NCBI GenBank assembly: GCA_040285825.1 | Contig: JAUPSS010000006.1 | Span: 620,001 to 684,000, forward strand | From: Eukaryota sp. TZLM1-RC | Lineage: Eukaryota; Metamonada: BaSk clade | Length of the DNA stretch: 64,000 bases | Direction: 5' to 3' | Shown: piece after piece, positions 24,269-34,468 of the stretch | Layout of the letters: the number at the start of each line of letters is the position of its first letter | Numbering within the stretch: position 1 is the stretch's first letter | Made by a program: the position numbers and the translations under genes | Notes under the pieces: model-generated | Database searches by the model: none | Told to the model about the DNA's origin: nothing | What the model saw: only the letters and a program-made list of their open reading frames with translations

Positions 24269-26329
24269 ATGGGCAACGCTCCTTCCTGCTCAACATTTAA
24301 TTTTGAACATGCAGATGTCACAGTTTCATGCCAATGCCAAATTGAGGAGAATGACCCACTTTCTGTTTCAAACCTCTTGTCCCAACTTGATAAACTTGAA
24401 ATTACTTTTGAAACACCACGTCCCCAGATTGCCATTTATTACCATGAAATCATCTTACCTTTTCTTTCTCATCCGCAATCCATTCCACTACTACCATTCT
24501 TCCTCTTTCGTCGACTTCCTTCGTTCTTCTTGAAAGACTACGATTCGGCCTGTACAAACCAATTAGATCTATCCCTTTTTGAAAAGAAATGCCTACATTC
24601 CTTCATCAGCGATTGTTATCACCTCAAAAAGTTTGCAGTATCTCATGCAAAACGGGTGCGCAAAGGGACCAAAAAGCGGACCGAAGAGTTCCATAAACTG
24701 TTAGAGAAGTTCCAAGCACCCTCCTTTGCCAAGCAACTTGTCAATTCGTGGAGATCTTCAAGAATGGAGAATTACTACATGCGCATTGCAGTATTTTGTC
24801 AAGTAATTGTGGAACTTGTTTTTCCTGATGAAGTTTTCCTTCTACGAGAGTTTAAGGACCAATGGTTGACTCGATATCCCCATCTCTGGAGCATTCTTTG
24901 TTCTTGTGATCGAGATTTCTTCACCAGACAAGTTACTGACTGCATTGTGAAGTTTTTCGACCGTGATGGGGTTTCAACAGACAAGGAGTCAATAGTTCTA
25001 AATGATTGCAGTTTTTTTCTGGTATTATCTTCACTCTCAGAGTTTTACATGGAGAATACCAAGTTTTTGAAGAAATCTCGCTATTGTATTTTTCTATTTA
25101 CCCAATCTCACCACAACTTGCATTTTTCCAACTCGTTGTGTCACTACTGCTTGTCTTTTCCAATTCCTGTGGCTCACATTCATCCTTCATGTAGAGGCAA
25201 CAGAACTTTGGCTTCTCGTGCTATCTGCTTGGCTTGCTGTAAGTTTCTCTCAGTCAATTCAATATCTGTTTGCCCATTCGGATGTAATACCGAGATTTCA
25301 TTTAGCAAAGTTCTATCATCTACGGAGTTCAACGTGAAGAGTCGCGAGCTTGAGTTTTGGGTTAATGATGTACCTTCTTATTTACTATTTTTCAGGAGAT
25401 TTTGTTTCCAAACATTCTTGGATTTCACTCGGCGATTTATCACTAGAGATTCTCCTCTGCGTAATGTCTTAACTCAGTTCCGTGAAAAAGTCAAATATGA
25501 GGTGCTACCTCCTTACAGGTTTACTAAATTTGCACGAACAAGACATAAAAGAGCAGCTGCGTTGAATTTTGCGGATGGTCTTGAGGTCATGATTGGTATT
25601 TTGAATAGCCATCAAGCTCTTTCTCATGAAGATTCAAGGTCTTTAAGTGTTTTTCACAAACGATTACTGAGTTCTTCCATTCTGAAACCACAATTATGGA
25701 TTTCAGGTTCTTGTACATATTCTTTATCATCATTTCGTGTACAAAATTTGTTGTTGCATTTGTTTGATGAAATGTGTGTTTTTAATCGATCTTTGAGTTT
25801 GCAAAAGACTATATTCCCCTATTTTGTGGATTTGCTTCATCAATGCAGTCAAGAGTTGGTCATTGATTCCTATGCATTGCCCTTACTCTCATCCTCCTTG
25901 TTTGTTGGTACTTTTCGTCTTCATTTTAAAGAAGTTCAGCTCACACACGAGGATTTGGGATTTATACAGGGCCATTTTCACAAGTTATTTGCTTGTTTAA
26001 AAGAATGGAAGGAATTCGAACCCAAGATTGGTTCAAAAAGATTGAAATTTTTCGGAATTGCTTGCGATGATGGCAATTTATCACCAAATTTTGAAATTGA
26101 ACAAGCTATTGAGCGATTTGGTTTGACTCGAGTCGTTCAAGAGTGTTTGAATAAGGTCTGTTTCGCACCTATCTCCTTGTTTAAATGCTGTCCTTTACGT
26201 TTGTATTGTAAAATACTTAAACTGTGTGAAATTCCCCATGAATCTTTTCCTGAATCTTTGATAAATTCTATTAAAACAATCTTTTTTGTTGATTCTGGGA
26301 GATCCAACCAGGTATTCCTTGTAACATAA
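24269..26329 (+). CDS. MGN-start protein with central RING-like zinc motif (paralogue 1)
   Basis: A 686-residue intronless gene, ATG to TAA. The start MGNAPSC fits N-myristoylation (MG-x-x-x-S/C) with nearby Cys for palmitoylation, so membrane attachment is likely. Helical regions flank a central zinc motif: CHYC (291-294), a His/Cys pair (about 305-308), ICLACC (319-324) and CPFGC (335-339), a RING-like C-x2-C ... C-x2-C ... C-P-x-x-C pattern. It is paralogous to the gene at 34469-36430: both have HP-x-S-x-P-x-LPFF-x-x-x-RLP near residue 70-90, the zinc motif at about 290-355, PSYL-x-x-F about 25-40 residues later, and a conserved H-x-RA-x-A-x-(D/N)F motif. The RING-like part suggests a ubiquitin ligase, which is inference. 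Confidence 0.82.
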   Translation: MGNAPSCSTFNFEHADVTVSCQCQIEENDPLSVSNLLSQLDKLEITFETPRPQIAIYYHEIILPFLSHPQSIPLLPFFLFRRLPSFFLKDYDSACTNQLDLSLFEKKCLHSFISDCYHLKKFAVSHAKRVRKGTKKRTEEFHKLLEKFQAPSFAKQLVNSWRSSRMENYYMRIAVFCQVIVELVFPDEVFLLREFKDQWLTRYPHLWSILCSCDRDFFTRQVTDCIVKFFDRDGVSTDKESIVLNDCSFFLVLSSLSEFYMENTKFLKKSRYCIFLFTQSHHNLHFSNSLCHYCLSFPIPVAHIHPSCRGNRTLASRAICLACCKFLSVNSISVCPFGCNTEISFSKVLSSTEFNVKSRELEFWVNDVPSYLLFFRRFCFQTFLDFTRRFITRDSPLRNVLTQFREKVKYEVLPPYRFTKFARTRHKRAAALNFADGLEVMIGILNSHQALSHEDSRSLSVFHKRLLSSSILKPQLWISGSCTYSLSSFRVQNLLLHLFDEMCVFNRSLSLQKTIFPYFVDLLHQCSQELVIDSYALPLLSSSLFVGTFRLHFKEVQLTHEDLGFIQGHFHKLFACLKEWKEFEPKIGSKRLKFFGIACDDGNLSPNFEIEQAIERFGLTRVVQECLNKVCFAPISLFKCCPLRLYCKILKLCEIPHESFPESLINSIKTIFFVDSGRSNQVFLVT

Positions 26330-27084
26330 CCCCAAGTTTTCTAACATTTGTTACCACAGAATTGGCGGTTTCCGTTGCATATTGTTTTTTCTTTTGATTA
26401 GTTACAACATTGCCAAATGCTGTTTTAAGAAGTAGTACACTGCTTCCGTGCGTTAGTGTTTGAGGAGGTTTCAACTCAGGAAGTTGTTTACTGTTTGTCG
26501 ACAGATGAGGATTGCTCTGAAATGAAGAACATTCGTCTCCTTTTGGAAAATTTTTCTGAATGATTCAGAAAATGTAGAAAAGGCGAGTTTTCCATAGGAG
26601 ATTGATTTTTAGTTTTTATAATTTTGTTTGAATAAAATAATAAAAATAAATAATACAATATGTATTAATATGAATAAAATAGGTATTGAAATTATTAACA
26701 GCTTACCTCGGTTTATCAATCAAATTTTCTGAATCTTTAGTAATTAATTGTTTTGGAAGTAGGGGATGTAGGTTTTGAGGATGTGGAGATTTAGTTGTGA
26801 ATTGCATGTTTTCATATTCCTTATTAAATGAAAAAACAATAATTAGAAAATAATTAGAAAAAAAGAAACTTAGAATAGTTGATGAACTTATTCTTTAAAT
26901 TATCCTTTTTGTTCAGCGACAATTCATTTTGCTAGTATTTTGTACCTTTTTTAGTGTGTATAAACATTTTTTTATTGATCTTGCACACTGCTCACAAATG
27001 GATTTAACCCCAACTATTTATATTTATTAAACCTGTAGACTGAAGAAAAAAAATTCATTACTAATGGAACAAAATTCGTTGAAC
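26330..27084. other. Intergenic with a small retroelement scrap
   Basis: AT-rich with no gene. At about 26690-26735 ATTATTAACAGCTTACCTCGG resembles the 3' coding end of the non-LTR family (compare 63147), so a scrap of that element is present. Confidence 0.45.
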
Positions 27085-27240
27085 CAAGACTTCGTCTACA
27101 AAATATGGATCTGCATGCTATCTAGCTGAAGCGTCTCTCATTCGACTGGAAAACCGAGGTAAGCTTTTAACAATGGCAAATTGAATTCAAGAGCGCCACA
27201 AAAAACATCAAAACTTCTCATTGTTTTTCCGGGAATATTT
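27085..27240 (-). pseudogene. Non-LTR retroelement 3' coding scrap
   Basis: The reverse complement matches the end of the 61992-63239 ORF at DNA level (AACAATGAGAAGTTTTGATG ... CAATTTGCCATTGTTAA ... CCTCGG), with frame-breaking changes. It is oriented opposite to the scrap at 26690. Confidence 0.6.
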
Positions 27241-27279
27241 TTTGAAACTATTCTTTGTGGAAGACAACAAGGCATCGCC

Positions 27280-27544
27280 ACCAACTCTGTTAATGATGAA
27301 GGATAGCTTAAGTCAGTAGCCTTATGTTCCCATGTTTAATCAATAACTCCGCTAGTGAGGTGGGTAATTGTTCTACATCGAATGGATAATGAAGCTCTAG
27401 ACTTTTGACATTTGACAATAACTCTGAATCATTATCAACCTTAGAAAAGCGAACCTCGAATTGTTTAATTTTAGTATCCAATACTTTGGGAAGAACTGAA
27501 ATTGTTTGCTTTTGTTTCGAATGTTCAAACTGAGAATTACACAT
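27280..27544 (-). pseudogene. Fragment of the RCC1-type family, leucine-rich part
   Basis: The reading frame on the minus strand shows LDTKIKQFEVRF, VDND-x-ELLSNVKSLELHYPFDVEQLPTSLAELLIKHGNIR, matching residues about 555-650 of the gene at 642-3002. Only about 80 codons remain, followed by a scrap of the next repeat (to about 27280). Confidence 0.75.
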
Positions 27545-28119
27545 TTATTATACCATTATTTACTGATAAGTTAAAATTGCTAAAATTGATAAAATTGCAA
27601 GATTGATATTGTCAAATTTGAAATTCATGCTCAAGACTTACTACTGTTTTATGATTTGGTTTTAAACATAAAAAATTTAAATATTGTAATATTCTTATTT
27701 GTTTTGTTGTCGGAAAATTTCTCAAAAACAACTTGAATTATAAATCATTAACTTGAATAAGTTTGCTCAAAAAGTTAGCAGTACGTTTTAAAATTGAGCT
27801 TATATATTCAAAAATTTATTCATATTATATGTCATACTTATATGTCAAAATCAAAATCAAAAAATATATTAAAATATAAAAATATACAAATACATTTCAA
27901 AATCAAAATGTGAATTGTTTGTCACAAAACATTGGATGAACAGTTTTCAAGAATCAGCTGAAACACTAAGGGTAATCAACATCAGATTCTTGTGCATATG
28001 TTGAAAAAATAATTCAAAAAAGCAATAAACTAAACAAGACCAAATGTTTATTCATTCAGATATTTGTGATTAACTATATATTAAAGTACATCTCCATGGC
28101 AAATAACTAATAAGATAAA
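27545..28119. other. Intergenic, AT-rich
   Basis: About 575 bases of very AT-rich sequence with no supported feature. Confidence 0.45.
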
Positions 28120-28732
28120 TTATTGATGATTCGTCGATGATTGGTTCCATTGAAGATCTTGAATGTTCTTTAGATGATTTTGTAGAACTATCTAGATCAA
28201 TTGGTCTGCACATTAACTTTAAAAGTGTTTGCTTAAGTGTTTGCGGAGAAGTCTTTTTCTTATGATGATCAATTGATTAAATTTGTTAATTATAATACTC
28301 ATTCTTTTAAATTTTTAGTGACTTAATTTGGCGACCAAGGTGGCATTTTGGAAATTTTGAATGACTTTCGAGATAACTTTGAATCCCAATTACAGGATAT
28401 TTTGGATCATGGAATCAAAAAGCATTTAGCATTTGCGGTTCCTTCAATTTGTTTCAATTCCCAAACTAATCATTTTTTGAGGTCGGTTCCCCCTTCGATA
28501 GGTATATCGATTGCTCAAAGATTTAATCGTATCAGAACTAATTTTTTAGCTCGTTTGGTTAAATTTAATCCATCAAAAGATCCGTACGACGCTTTCTTTT
28601 TGGCCTATATAGGGCGTTTAAAATTTCCTTTTGAGTTCAATCTGCGCTTTCAAAAGGTTTATGACCAATTGCTTAAAGAGAATTCTTCATGGTTATCGTC
28701 CCGTGATAATTCTATTCTGGATTTGCCCATCT

Positions 28733-28864
28733 TGATGCCGTTAGGCAGAAATACCAAAGAAGTAAAGAGAGAAAAAGAGCTTTATTAATAGAAATACTTG
28801 TTTTTGAACAAGTGCCACGTCATCATGTAAATTCTTCATCTGTCTAGCAAGTGTAACAACAACA
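28733..28864 (-). repeat. 3' LTR of element C
   Basis: A 132-bp repeat, identical to 29681-29812 except near 28834. It holds CACGTCA at 28816-28822. Confidence 0.9.
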
Positions 28865-28886
28865 CTACTTCCTTCCATTTTCTTTC
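28865..28886 (-). other. Polypurine tract of element C
   Basis: On the minus strand GAAAGAAAATGGAAGGAAGTAG, nearly all purine, abuts the 3' LTR as expected for the plus-strand primer. Confidence 0.7.
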
Positions 28887-28904
28887 AACAGTTTCGTGAA
28901 CCAT

Positions 28905-29657
28905 TTAGCATAATGAAGAAAGGGGATTTGTGAGATACTGAGGCACGTGGCGTAAATGATTGACTTCGTGCTTAACTTTTGAGGGGCAATCACGAGCTAG
29001 ATGACCTTTCTGGTGACATTTGAAACATGTCCCTTCAGTCAAATTGCGAGACCTATGGAAAGAACGAGACTTCATACCAGCTTGACGCACAGAGTCGGTA
29101 TTTTCAGAAACAGTCTTTAAAGACCTGTTCCAAGAAGCTACTCGCGTGCAATCAAGTAGTTCATCCTCTGCGGTATTTACCAATGTAGGAAAATCGGGGA
29201 ATACCTCATCCCGAATTCGAGAAATCAGAGATTTATGCAGTCCTAATGGAAGAATACCATTGGCGAATCTGATCATGAAGGCTGAGTCAGGTAGTTTCAG
29301 TCCGGAAGCCCTGCTTTTCGCCTGAAGAAAACGTCTCAGGTAGCAGGACATACGTTCACGGACGTCGCCCTTACGGACATCAACCTTCAACTCAGACATC
29401 ACCAAGTTGAATTCCTCGTACGAGGAAAACGAGGTGGAGGATCTTAAATGATCCAGAAACACCTCATCGGATGAATCGACCCCAGGTCTTGTGAGAACCA
29501 ATGATTCTAACAAGAAGGGGTCAACGAGGAGCCTTGCTGGAACAAGGTCCTTTTTCGGTGTAACAGAAGAGTACACCTTCCACTGTTGTAGGAACAACAG
29601 AACATCATCCACTTCCATAGAAGCAAGGCATGGATGTAGTACGTGTGTAGATTTCAT
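28905..29657 (-). CDS. Gag protein of element C with CCHC knuckle
   Basis: The frame is open from inside the 5' LTR, but the first ATG is at 29657, giving 250 residues. The capsid-like helical part contains CYLRRFLQAKSRASG and FMIRFANGI, which align with SYISVFLKKLRLCPSE and KFFTNGI of element A Gag. A nucleocapsid knuckle CFKCHQKGHLARDC (C-x2-C-x4-H-x4-C) follows near the C-terminus. Gag packages the RNA and forms the particle. The frame is intact, so the protein could still be made, and it is retained although pol is gone. Confidence 0.88.
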   Translation of the reverse strand: MKSTHVLHPCLASMEVDDVLLFLQQWKVYSSVTPKKDLVPARLLVDPFLLESLVLTRPGVDSSDEVFLDHLRSSTSFSSYEEFNLVMSELKVDVRKGDVRERMSCYLRRFLQAKSRASGLKLPDSAFMIRFANGILPLGLHKSLISRIRDEVFPDFPTLVNTAEDELLDCTRVASWNRSLKTVSENTDSVRQAGMKSRSFHRSRNLTEGTCFKCHQKGHLARDCPSKVKHEVNHLRHVPQYLTNPLSSLC

Positions 29658-29680
29658 CTGCAATGAGGGCCAATAATTAT

Positions 29681-29812
29681 TGATGCCGTTAGGCAGAAAT
29701 ACCAAAGAAGTAAAGAGAGAAAAAGAGCTTTATTAATAGAAATACTTGTTTTTGAACAAGTGCCACGTCATCATGTAAATTCATCATCTGTCTAGCAAGT
29801 GTAACAACAACA
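29681..29812 (-). repeat. 5' LTR of element C
   Basis: A 132-bp repeat, the upstream LTR for the minus-strand element. The flank at 29813 begins with the ATCT target duplication. Confidence 0.9.
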
Positions 29813-30760
29813 ATCTATGTTTGGAATCAGTGCTTTCCATCTAATGTTGATGTAATTCCTGGGAGAACTGTTGATTGCTTGCGATGTTCTGTTGTTAAAT
29901 TACAAAATTCGATCTTACATAGTCTTAAGGACTATGGATTTTACTAAACGTCTTAGTGTGACTTAGTGAAAGAATGCCGTCTTTGCAGCCTTTTTGCTTG
30001 ATTTACAACAAAGTAGTGCCCTTATCAACAAAAGCACAGACCATATGGTCTCTATCTCGACAATGATGCATGGAAACTAAACATGCGACTTCTCCTTGGA
30101 TTATTCCCGTTAGAATTATTGTATAATAGTGTTTGTTGCTGTGTTAATAGACCTCAGGCCGATTTCAAACATGTTGTTAGTTGCAAAAAGTTCCTTCAGT
30201 TTATGTCATCATTACACAATTCAGTTCGTTATGTGACATATGAGATGTTTAGGTGTCTTGGTTTTAATGGAAAAACAGAACCTCTTCTGAAACATTACAG
30301 TGATAGTGGTATCTTCAATTGTTGCCGTGGAGATTTGATTGTACCCTTGACAATTCAGGCGGTTGTTGATTTTGCTACTGTTGATCCTTGTGCAAAAATG
30401 TACTTGTCTTCAGTTTTTAATGATGAAAGTTCGCATCTGTGTCAGGCAGAGGCACGTAAGCATCATTTGTGTGATGAACTTATGAGGACTCTTAATCATA
30501 ACTTGTACCCTTCTTTTGTTTTCATTCCGTTTGCAATTTCGATTTTTGGAAGTATTGGTTTGATAGGTCAAAAGTTTCTTGATTCTTTTGCCAAGTCATG
30601 TCTTGAACGTAACAGATCATTTAACATCTCCACTTGGCGTAATAGAATCATCTTGGTTTTTTTTCGAAGCTGTCCCAAATACGTGTCTCATATATTCAAA
30701 AAGTTATACAAAAGTGTAAGGTTGGATGTGGAGAATTTTTCTTCTTTTAAGTTCTAGCTT

Positions 30761-31750
30761 TTAGCTACAAGTTGTCACTCTTCAATAAAAATAAATAATT
30801 AAATAAATAAATAATAAAAGAAATAATTATTCTTCATAACCAGTTGGAAATCGATATTTCTTTGCATTCCGATTTTTTTACAATCATTTAAGATAAAAAA
30901 TTAAATAGTTCAATAAATAATTATTCAATGTGAACACAACAACCCAATAAAAAAATTATTAGTAAAGGCACAAACATAGAATATAATCAAAGTAATGTCA
31001 CTATCACATGTTAAAAGTCAGCATTTCTGAGATTACACACAAAGCAAATTCACCAAATTTTCCACAAATGGTCAACGAACATCCACATGATCGTGTCCTT
31101 ATGTCTGGGCAGCGAGCACATTTGAATAAATAACAATAAGAATAAAAATAAGGCGGATGAATTGCCCAAATTCGGTGTGATTTATTTGGTAAATGTTCCG
31201 CAAAATAAACGTTTTGAACAAGATAATAATAAAACAATGATATGAAACTAACCGCATGAAGTTATCAATAGAAAACAGATGTGAATGGACAAGACCGAGT
31301 AAAAGTAGTATCAAAAATTTCAAAACTCCAACTCCAATATAATAAATTTACAAAAATTACAAGAATATTTCTCCCCCTGCTTTTCACTTACCACCAAAAA
31401 AAGGTTTAATCATATACAAAATTGAATAAAAGTTAGACGGAAACTATACACCTAGACAATGTAAAACAACATAAACACCATAGTGGAAACGTTTATTGAT
31501 CCCACTATTGGTGCTACTATTTTAATGTCATCACAATTTGAGAATATCGCAGCAAGAATGCACAACACGAAAATCACAATGGTTGACTATAACAACAGTC
31601 AAGGAGAAGTTTTCTGCATTGCTGAATCACAAAAGGGCCTTGCCAATTCCCATTCAACTGATTCAGCATTAAATTAGCAGTCAATTGGTCGTTTGCATTC
31701 AAACAACCTTGCTAAAATTGTAACCAACACCAAACACTTCTCTTCTCCCC
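30761..31750. other. Intergenic before the TRIM-like gene
   Basis: About 990 AT-rich bases. An open frame at 31483-31677 starts only with GTG and resembles nothing, so I leave it uncalled. The promoter of the gene at 31751 should be here. Confidence 0.5.
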
Positions 31751-33091
31751 ATGATCCTCACATGTTCCATTTGCCACGAAACCATGCAAGAACCTTGCTC
31801 ATTGACCTGTGGACATAGCTTTTGCCTTAACAAATGTCTCCGTCCATGGTTTGAGAAGAGCCAAACCTGTCCCGAATGCCGTCATCCTGCAGAGAGGAAG
31901 AGTTTGCATGTGAACATTAGTCTAAGAGAGGCCATTGAACACATGTCCCTCTCTTCTCCTCGATGCGAGCGGTGTGAAGAAGCTCCTGCCGCTGTCGTCT
32001 GTCACGATTGTACATCATCTCTTTGTCAAACTTGTACAGGTATTGTCCACTCAATGGGTGTATTTCGATCCCACACTGTTGTACCCCTGCATGAAAGCCC
32101 CCTTCTCCCCAAGAAGTGTACAAAGCATAAAACAAAACCTTTGGAGTACTTTTGTCAGCAGTGCTCAATTCCTGTTTGCGTTAACTGCTGTCTTGTGGAC
32201 GGGCACACTTCCCATGGCGATATGCTTCCTCTCGATGCAGCTCTTGATTCCTACACCACCACCATTGCCACCATAAACAATATCCTTGAACAATGCCTTT
32301 GCCAAGCCAAGGAAGTAGGCAGTGAAGCCACATCTCAACTCTCCCGAACGATCGGCGATTTCCTAGAATCCCTCAAATGTTGTATCGACTCTTGTAAGGT
32401 TCCAAGCTCCACTGACGTCTTTTTTTCTGGAAACCCTGTTACCATCAACCAAACTGCTCCTTGTTTAAAGAATCAGATTAAAAGCTGTTTTTCTGATGCA
32501 AAAGATAATATTTCTAGAATTGAGGGTAAATTCGTTGAAATTGCTGAAAAAATCAAGGATGTTGTTGATTCAACTAAGTTTGGTGAACCCAAAATCACCA
32601 GTAATGTCGCTCAATCTTTTGGTGGTGTGGTTTTTTCCAAGGAATATAAGAATTATAAGGTTTTTGTTTCTGATGATGGTTTGATTGCTAAAAGTGGTGA
32701 TGGTCCTTTGGAACAACCAATTAGAGGTGATAAACCCTTGAAGCATGGTAGTGTTTATAAATGGAGGTTTCGTTATCAAGGTTGTGATCGTAATCTTGTT
32801 ATTGGTGTAATTGCTGGGAAGAAGTTTAACATTTCTGGGATCAGTCGTTCTGATGTCTATGGATGTTTTAATGGGGGTACTCTCATCAACACCTCTGGAA
32901 CCACTTCCCAATGGAAACAAGGTGATGTAATTGAAATCACTGTTGATTTAGTTAATTACACCATTAATTTGAAGGAGGTTGGTTCAGGTTATATTGATTT
33001 AAATGGTGAACTACCTAGATTAGATGGTGATTTTTATTATCCTTGTTGTAGTTTGTACGACCGAAATCACCAATTGTATATTGTAGAATAA
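31751..33091 (+). CDS. TRIM-like protein: RING, two B-boxes, coiled coil, SPRY-like domain
   Basis: A 446-residue intronless gene, ATG to TAA. The RING-HC finger spans residues 5-43 (C5, C8, C20, H22, C25, C29, C40, C43). B-box 1 is at about 72-108 (C72, C75, C84, C87, C92, C95, H100, H108). B-box 2 is at about 123-155 (C123, H126, C135, C138, C143, C146, H152, H155). A helical region follows to about 275, then a SPRY-like beta domain (285-446; NYKVFVSDDGLIAKS, KWRFRY, VIGVIAG, YGCFNGG). The order matches tripartite-motif E3 ubiquitin ligases, in which SPRY binds the target; the target here is unknown. The first 750 bases are C-rich at third positions, the rest AT-rich. Confidence 0.9.
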   Translation: MILTCSICHETMQEPCSLTCGHSFCLNKCLRPWFEKSQTCPECRHPAERKSLHVNISLREAIEHMSLSSPRCERCEEAPAAVVCHDCTSSLCQTCTGIVHSMGVFRSHTVVPLHESPLLPKKCTKHKTKPLEYFCQQCSIPVCVNCCLVDGHTSHGDMLPLDAALDSYTTTIATINNILEQCLCQAKEVGSEATSQLSRTIGDFLESLKCCIDSCKVPSSTDVFFSGNPVTINQTAPCLKNQIKSCFSDAKDNISRIEGKFVEIAEKIKDVVDSTKFGEPKITSNVAQSFGGVVFSKEYKNYKVFVSDDGLIAKSGDGPLEQPIRGDKPLKHGSVYKWRFRYQGCDRNLVIGVIAGKKFNISGISRSDVYGCFNGGTLINTSGTTSQWKQGDVIEITVDLVNYTINLKEVGSGYIDLNGELPRLDGDFYYPCCSLYDRNHQLYIVE

Positions 33092-34468
33092 TTGTGTTTG
33101 ATTAGTTTTATAAATCATTTTTGCAAAATCATTGTTTATTTTCAATTTTCACCAATTCCGACAAAATGATCACATTAATCAAAGCATTGACAAAAAACTT
33201 GTTCAATTTTCAGTGTAATTGCAAATGAATCAATGATATTTGAATAAATGAAAGTTTTGAATTAGTTGAATTAAACACCAACATTACACCAATTTTAACT
33301 GAAATAAAGGTGGATTTATTACACTTTGAACAAAAATTTTTTAATCTTATAAAACACAACTAGCGATTGAACAGTTCACAAAATGCAATATTGATAAATG
33401 AAATAAACTTGAATAGACCATTTGCCATTGAAATGGTGAATGGGTTACAGAGTAGCCAAACCTGAACAAAGTCTTGTCCAGAGTGGTTTCAGTAACTCAA
33501 ACGGTGACAGTACATTCAACACAACGTTGTGAGATGTTGCTGGGGAGGAATGAAAAGTGAGTCTTCAAGTAAAGAATTGCCGCTCTTGTCAATAGAGTTC
33601 AACTTCAATTGATGAGGAGAAAGCACATGAAGCAGGTGAATTGTAGAGAAGCACACCTTTGGTTTCAGAAGATGAAAATTGTGAAAGTGTCTATAAGGAG
33701 ACAGTGGGTAATCAATTGGTGAGGGATGAATGTATACTTCAAGATTTAGCTTCTGAGGATTGGTTATCAAAAAGTTTTATTTATTTATTTTTAATTTTTA
33801 TTACATTATTTTTTTATGAAAAAGTGTTTTATTCCATGATAAAAAGGGGAAAATGCTTTTTATTTCTTGGGAATGATTGGTCACCATTAATGCACTTTTT
33901 ACCTTTTACTAAATACTGTAGATCCACTAAATGTTCCTAACTGATGCTTTCAAAGTATGCAAAAACTGACAGTTAAAGTATTGAATCGTTATCTACATTC
34001 AATTTTGAACTATCCATGCTTTGGTGTTTGCATAATTTGGTCAATTGAGAAACAATCTGTGTAGGCTCTATCATAAACTTCAGTACGCACTACCTTTATC
34101 ATGCAAGTTAATACAATGTCAAAAAACATTACAACTGTTATCTCATTATTTCAATAGGACAATGAGTCCCGCAACATATTTTATTTTATTTATTTAGTTA
34201 TTTTCTTTTATTTTGTTAACAATGTATTAATATACATCTCAATAGCAAATGATTGATGAAGCAACAAGGAAAAAAACACCTCCACAATCAGGAGGTTTTG
34301 ATATATCAAAGGCGAAATCAACGGATTGAATTAATCTTGTATTGAAGAAAATTTGATGGTACTAAATTATCTTATAGCAAGGTGGTAAATAGAAAAGACA
34401 AAAGTGGTGTAACATTGGTGAGAAAATTATCCAAAAAAATAAAAAATTAATGACTCAACAAAAATTAT
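33092..34468. other. Intergenic between two convergent genes
   Basis: About 1.4 kb without a supported gene. It must hold the 3' ends of the TRIM-like gene and of the minus-strand MGN-type gene. Open frames at 33516-33940 look like chance. Confidence 0.5.

Larger units (their letters stand above)
28733..29812 (-). mobile_element. Gag-only LTR retrotransposon (element C)
   Basis: A 1080-bp element with 132-bp terminal direct repeats (one mismatch), TG...CA ends on the LTRs and a 4-bp target duplication ATCT (28729-28732 and 29813-29816). The only gene is gag. There is no room for pol, so it must depend on proteins made elsewhere. The near-identical LTRs show a recent insertion into the non-LTR copy. 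Its Gag is related to that of element A but the LTR sequence is different. Confidence 0.9.
28120..30760 (+). pseudogene. Non-LTR retroelement copy split by the gag-only LTR element
   Basis: The copy starts at IIDDSSMIGS, the YxDD-type catalytic block of reverse transcriptase, followed by SIGLHINFKS. After a frame change, 28348-28732 encodes the post-catalytic part (IKKHLAF, FLRSVPPSIGI). The gag-only element interrupts it at 28733-29812; removing that element and one ATCT restores continuous coding (LDLPI then YVWNQ). The part 30083-30757 carries the zinc motif (C-x-C ... F-KHVVSC), EPLL, RGDLIVP, VVDFATVDPC and a K-rich helix, ending in TAG. Stops near 29945-30000 show decay. Confidence 0.8.
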
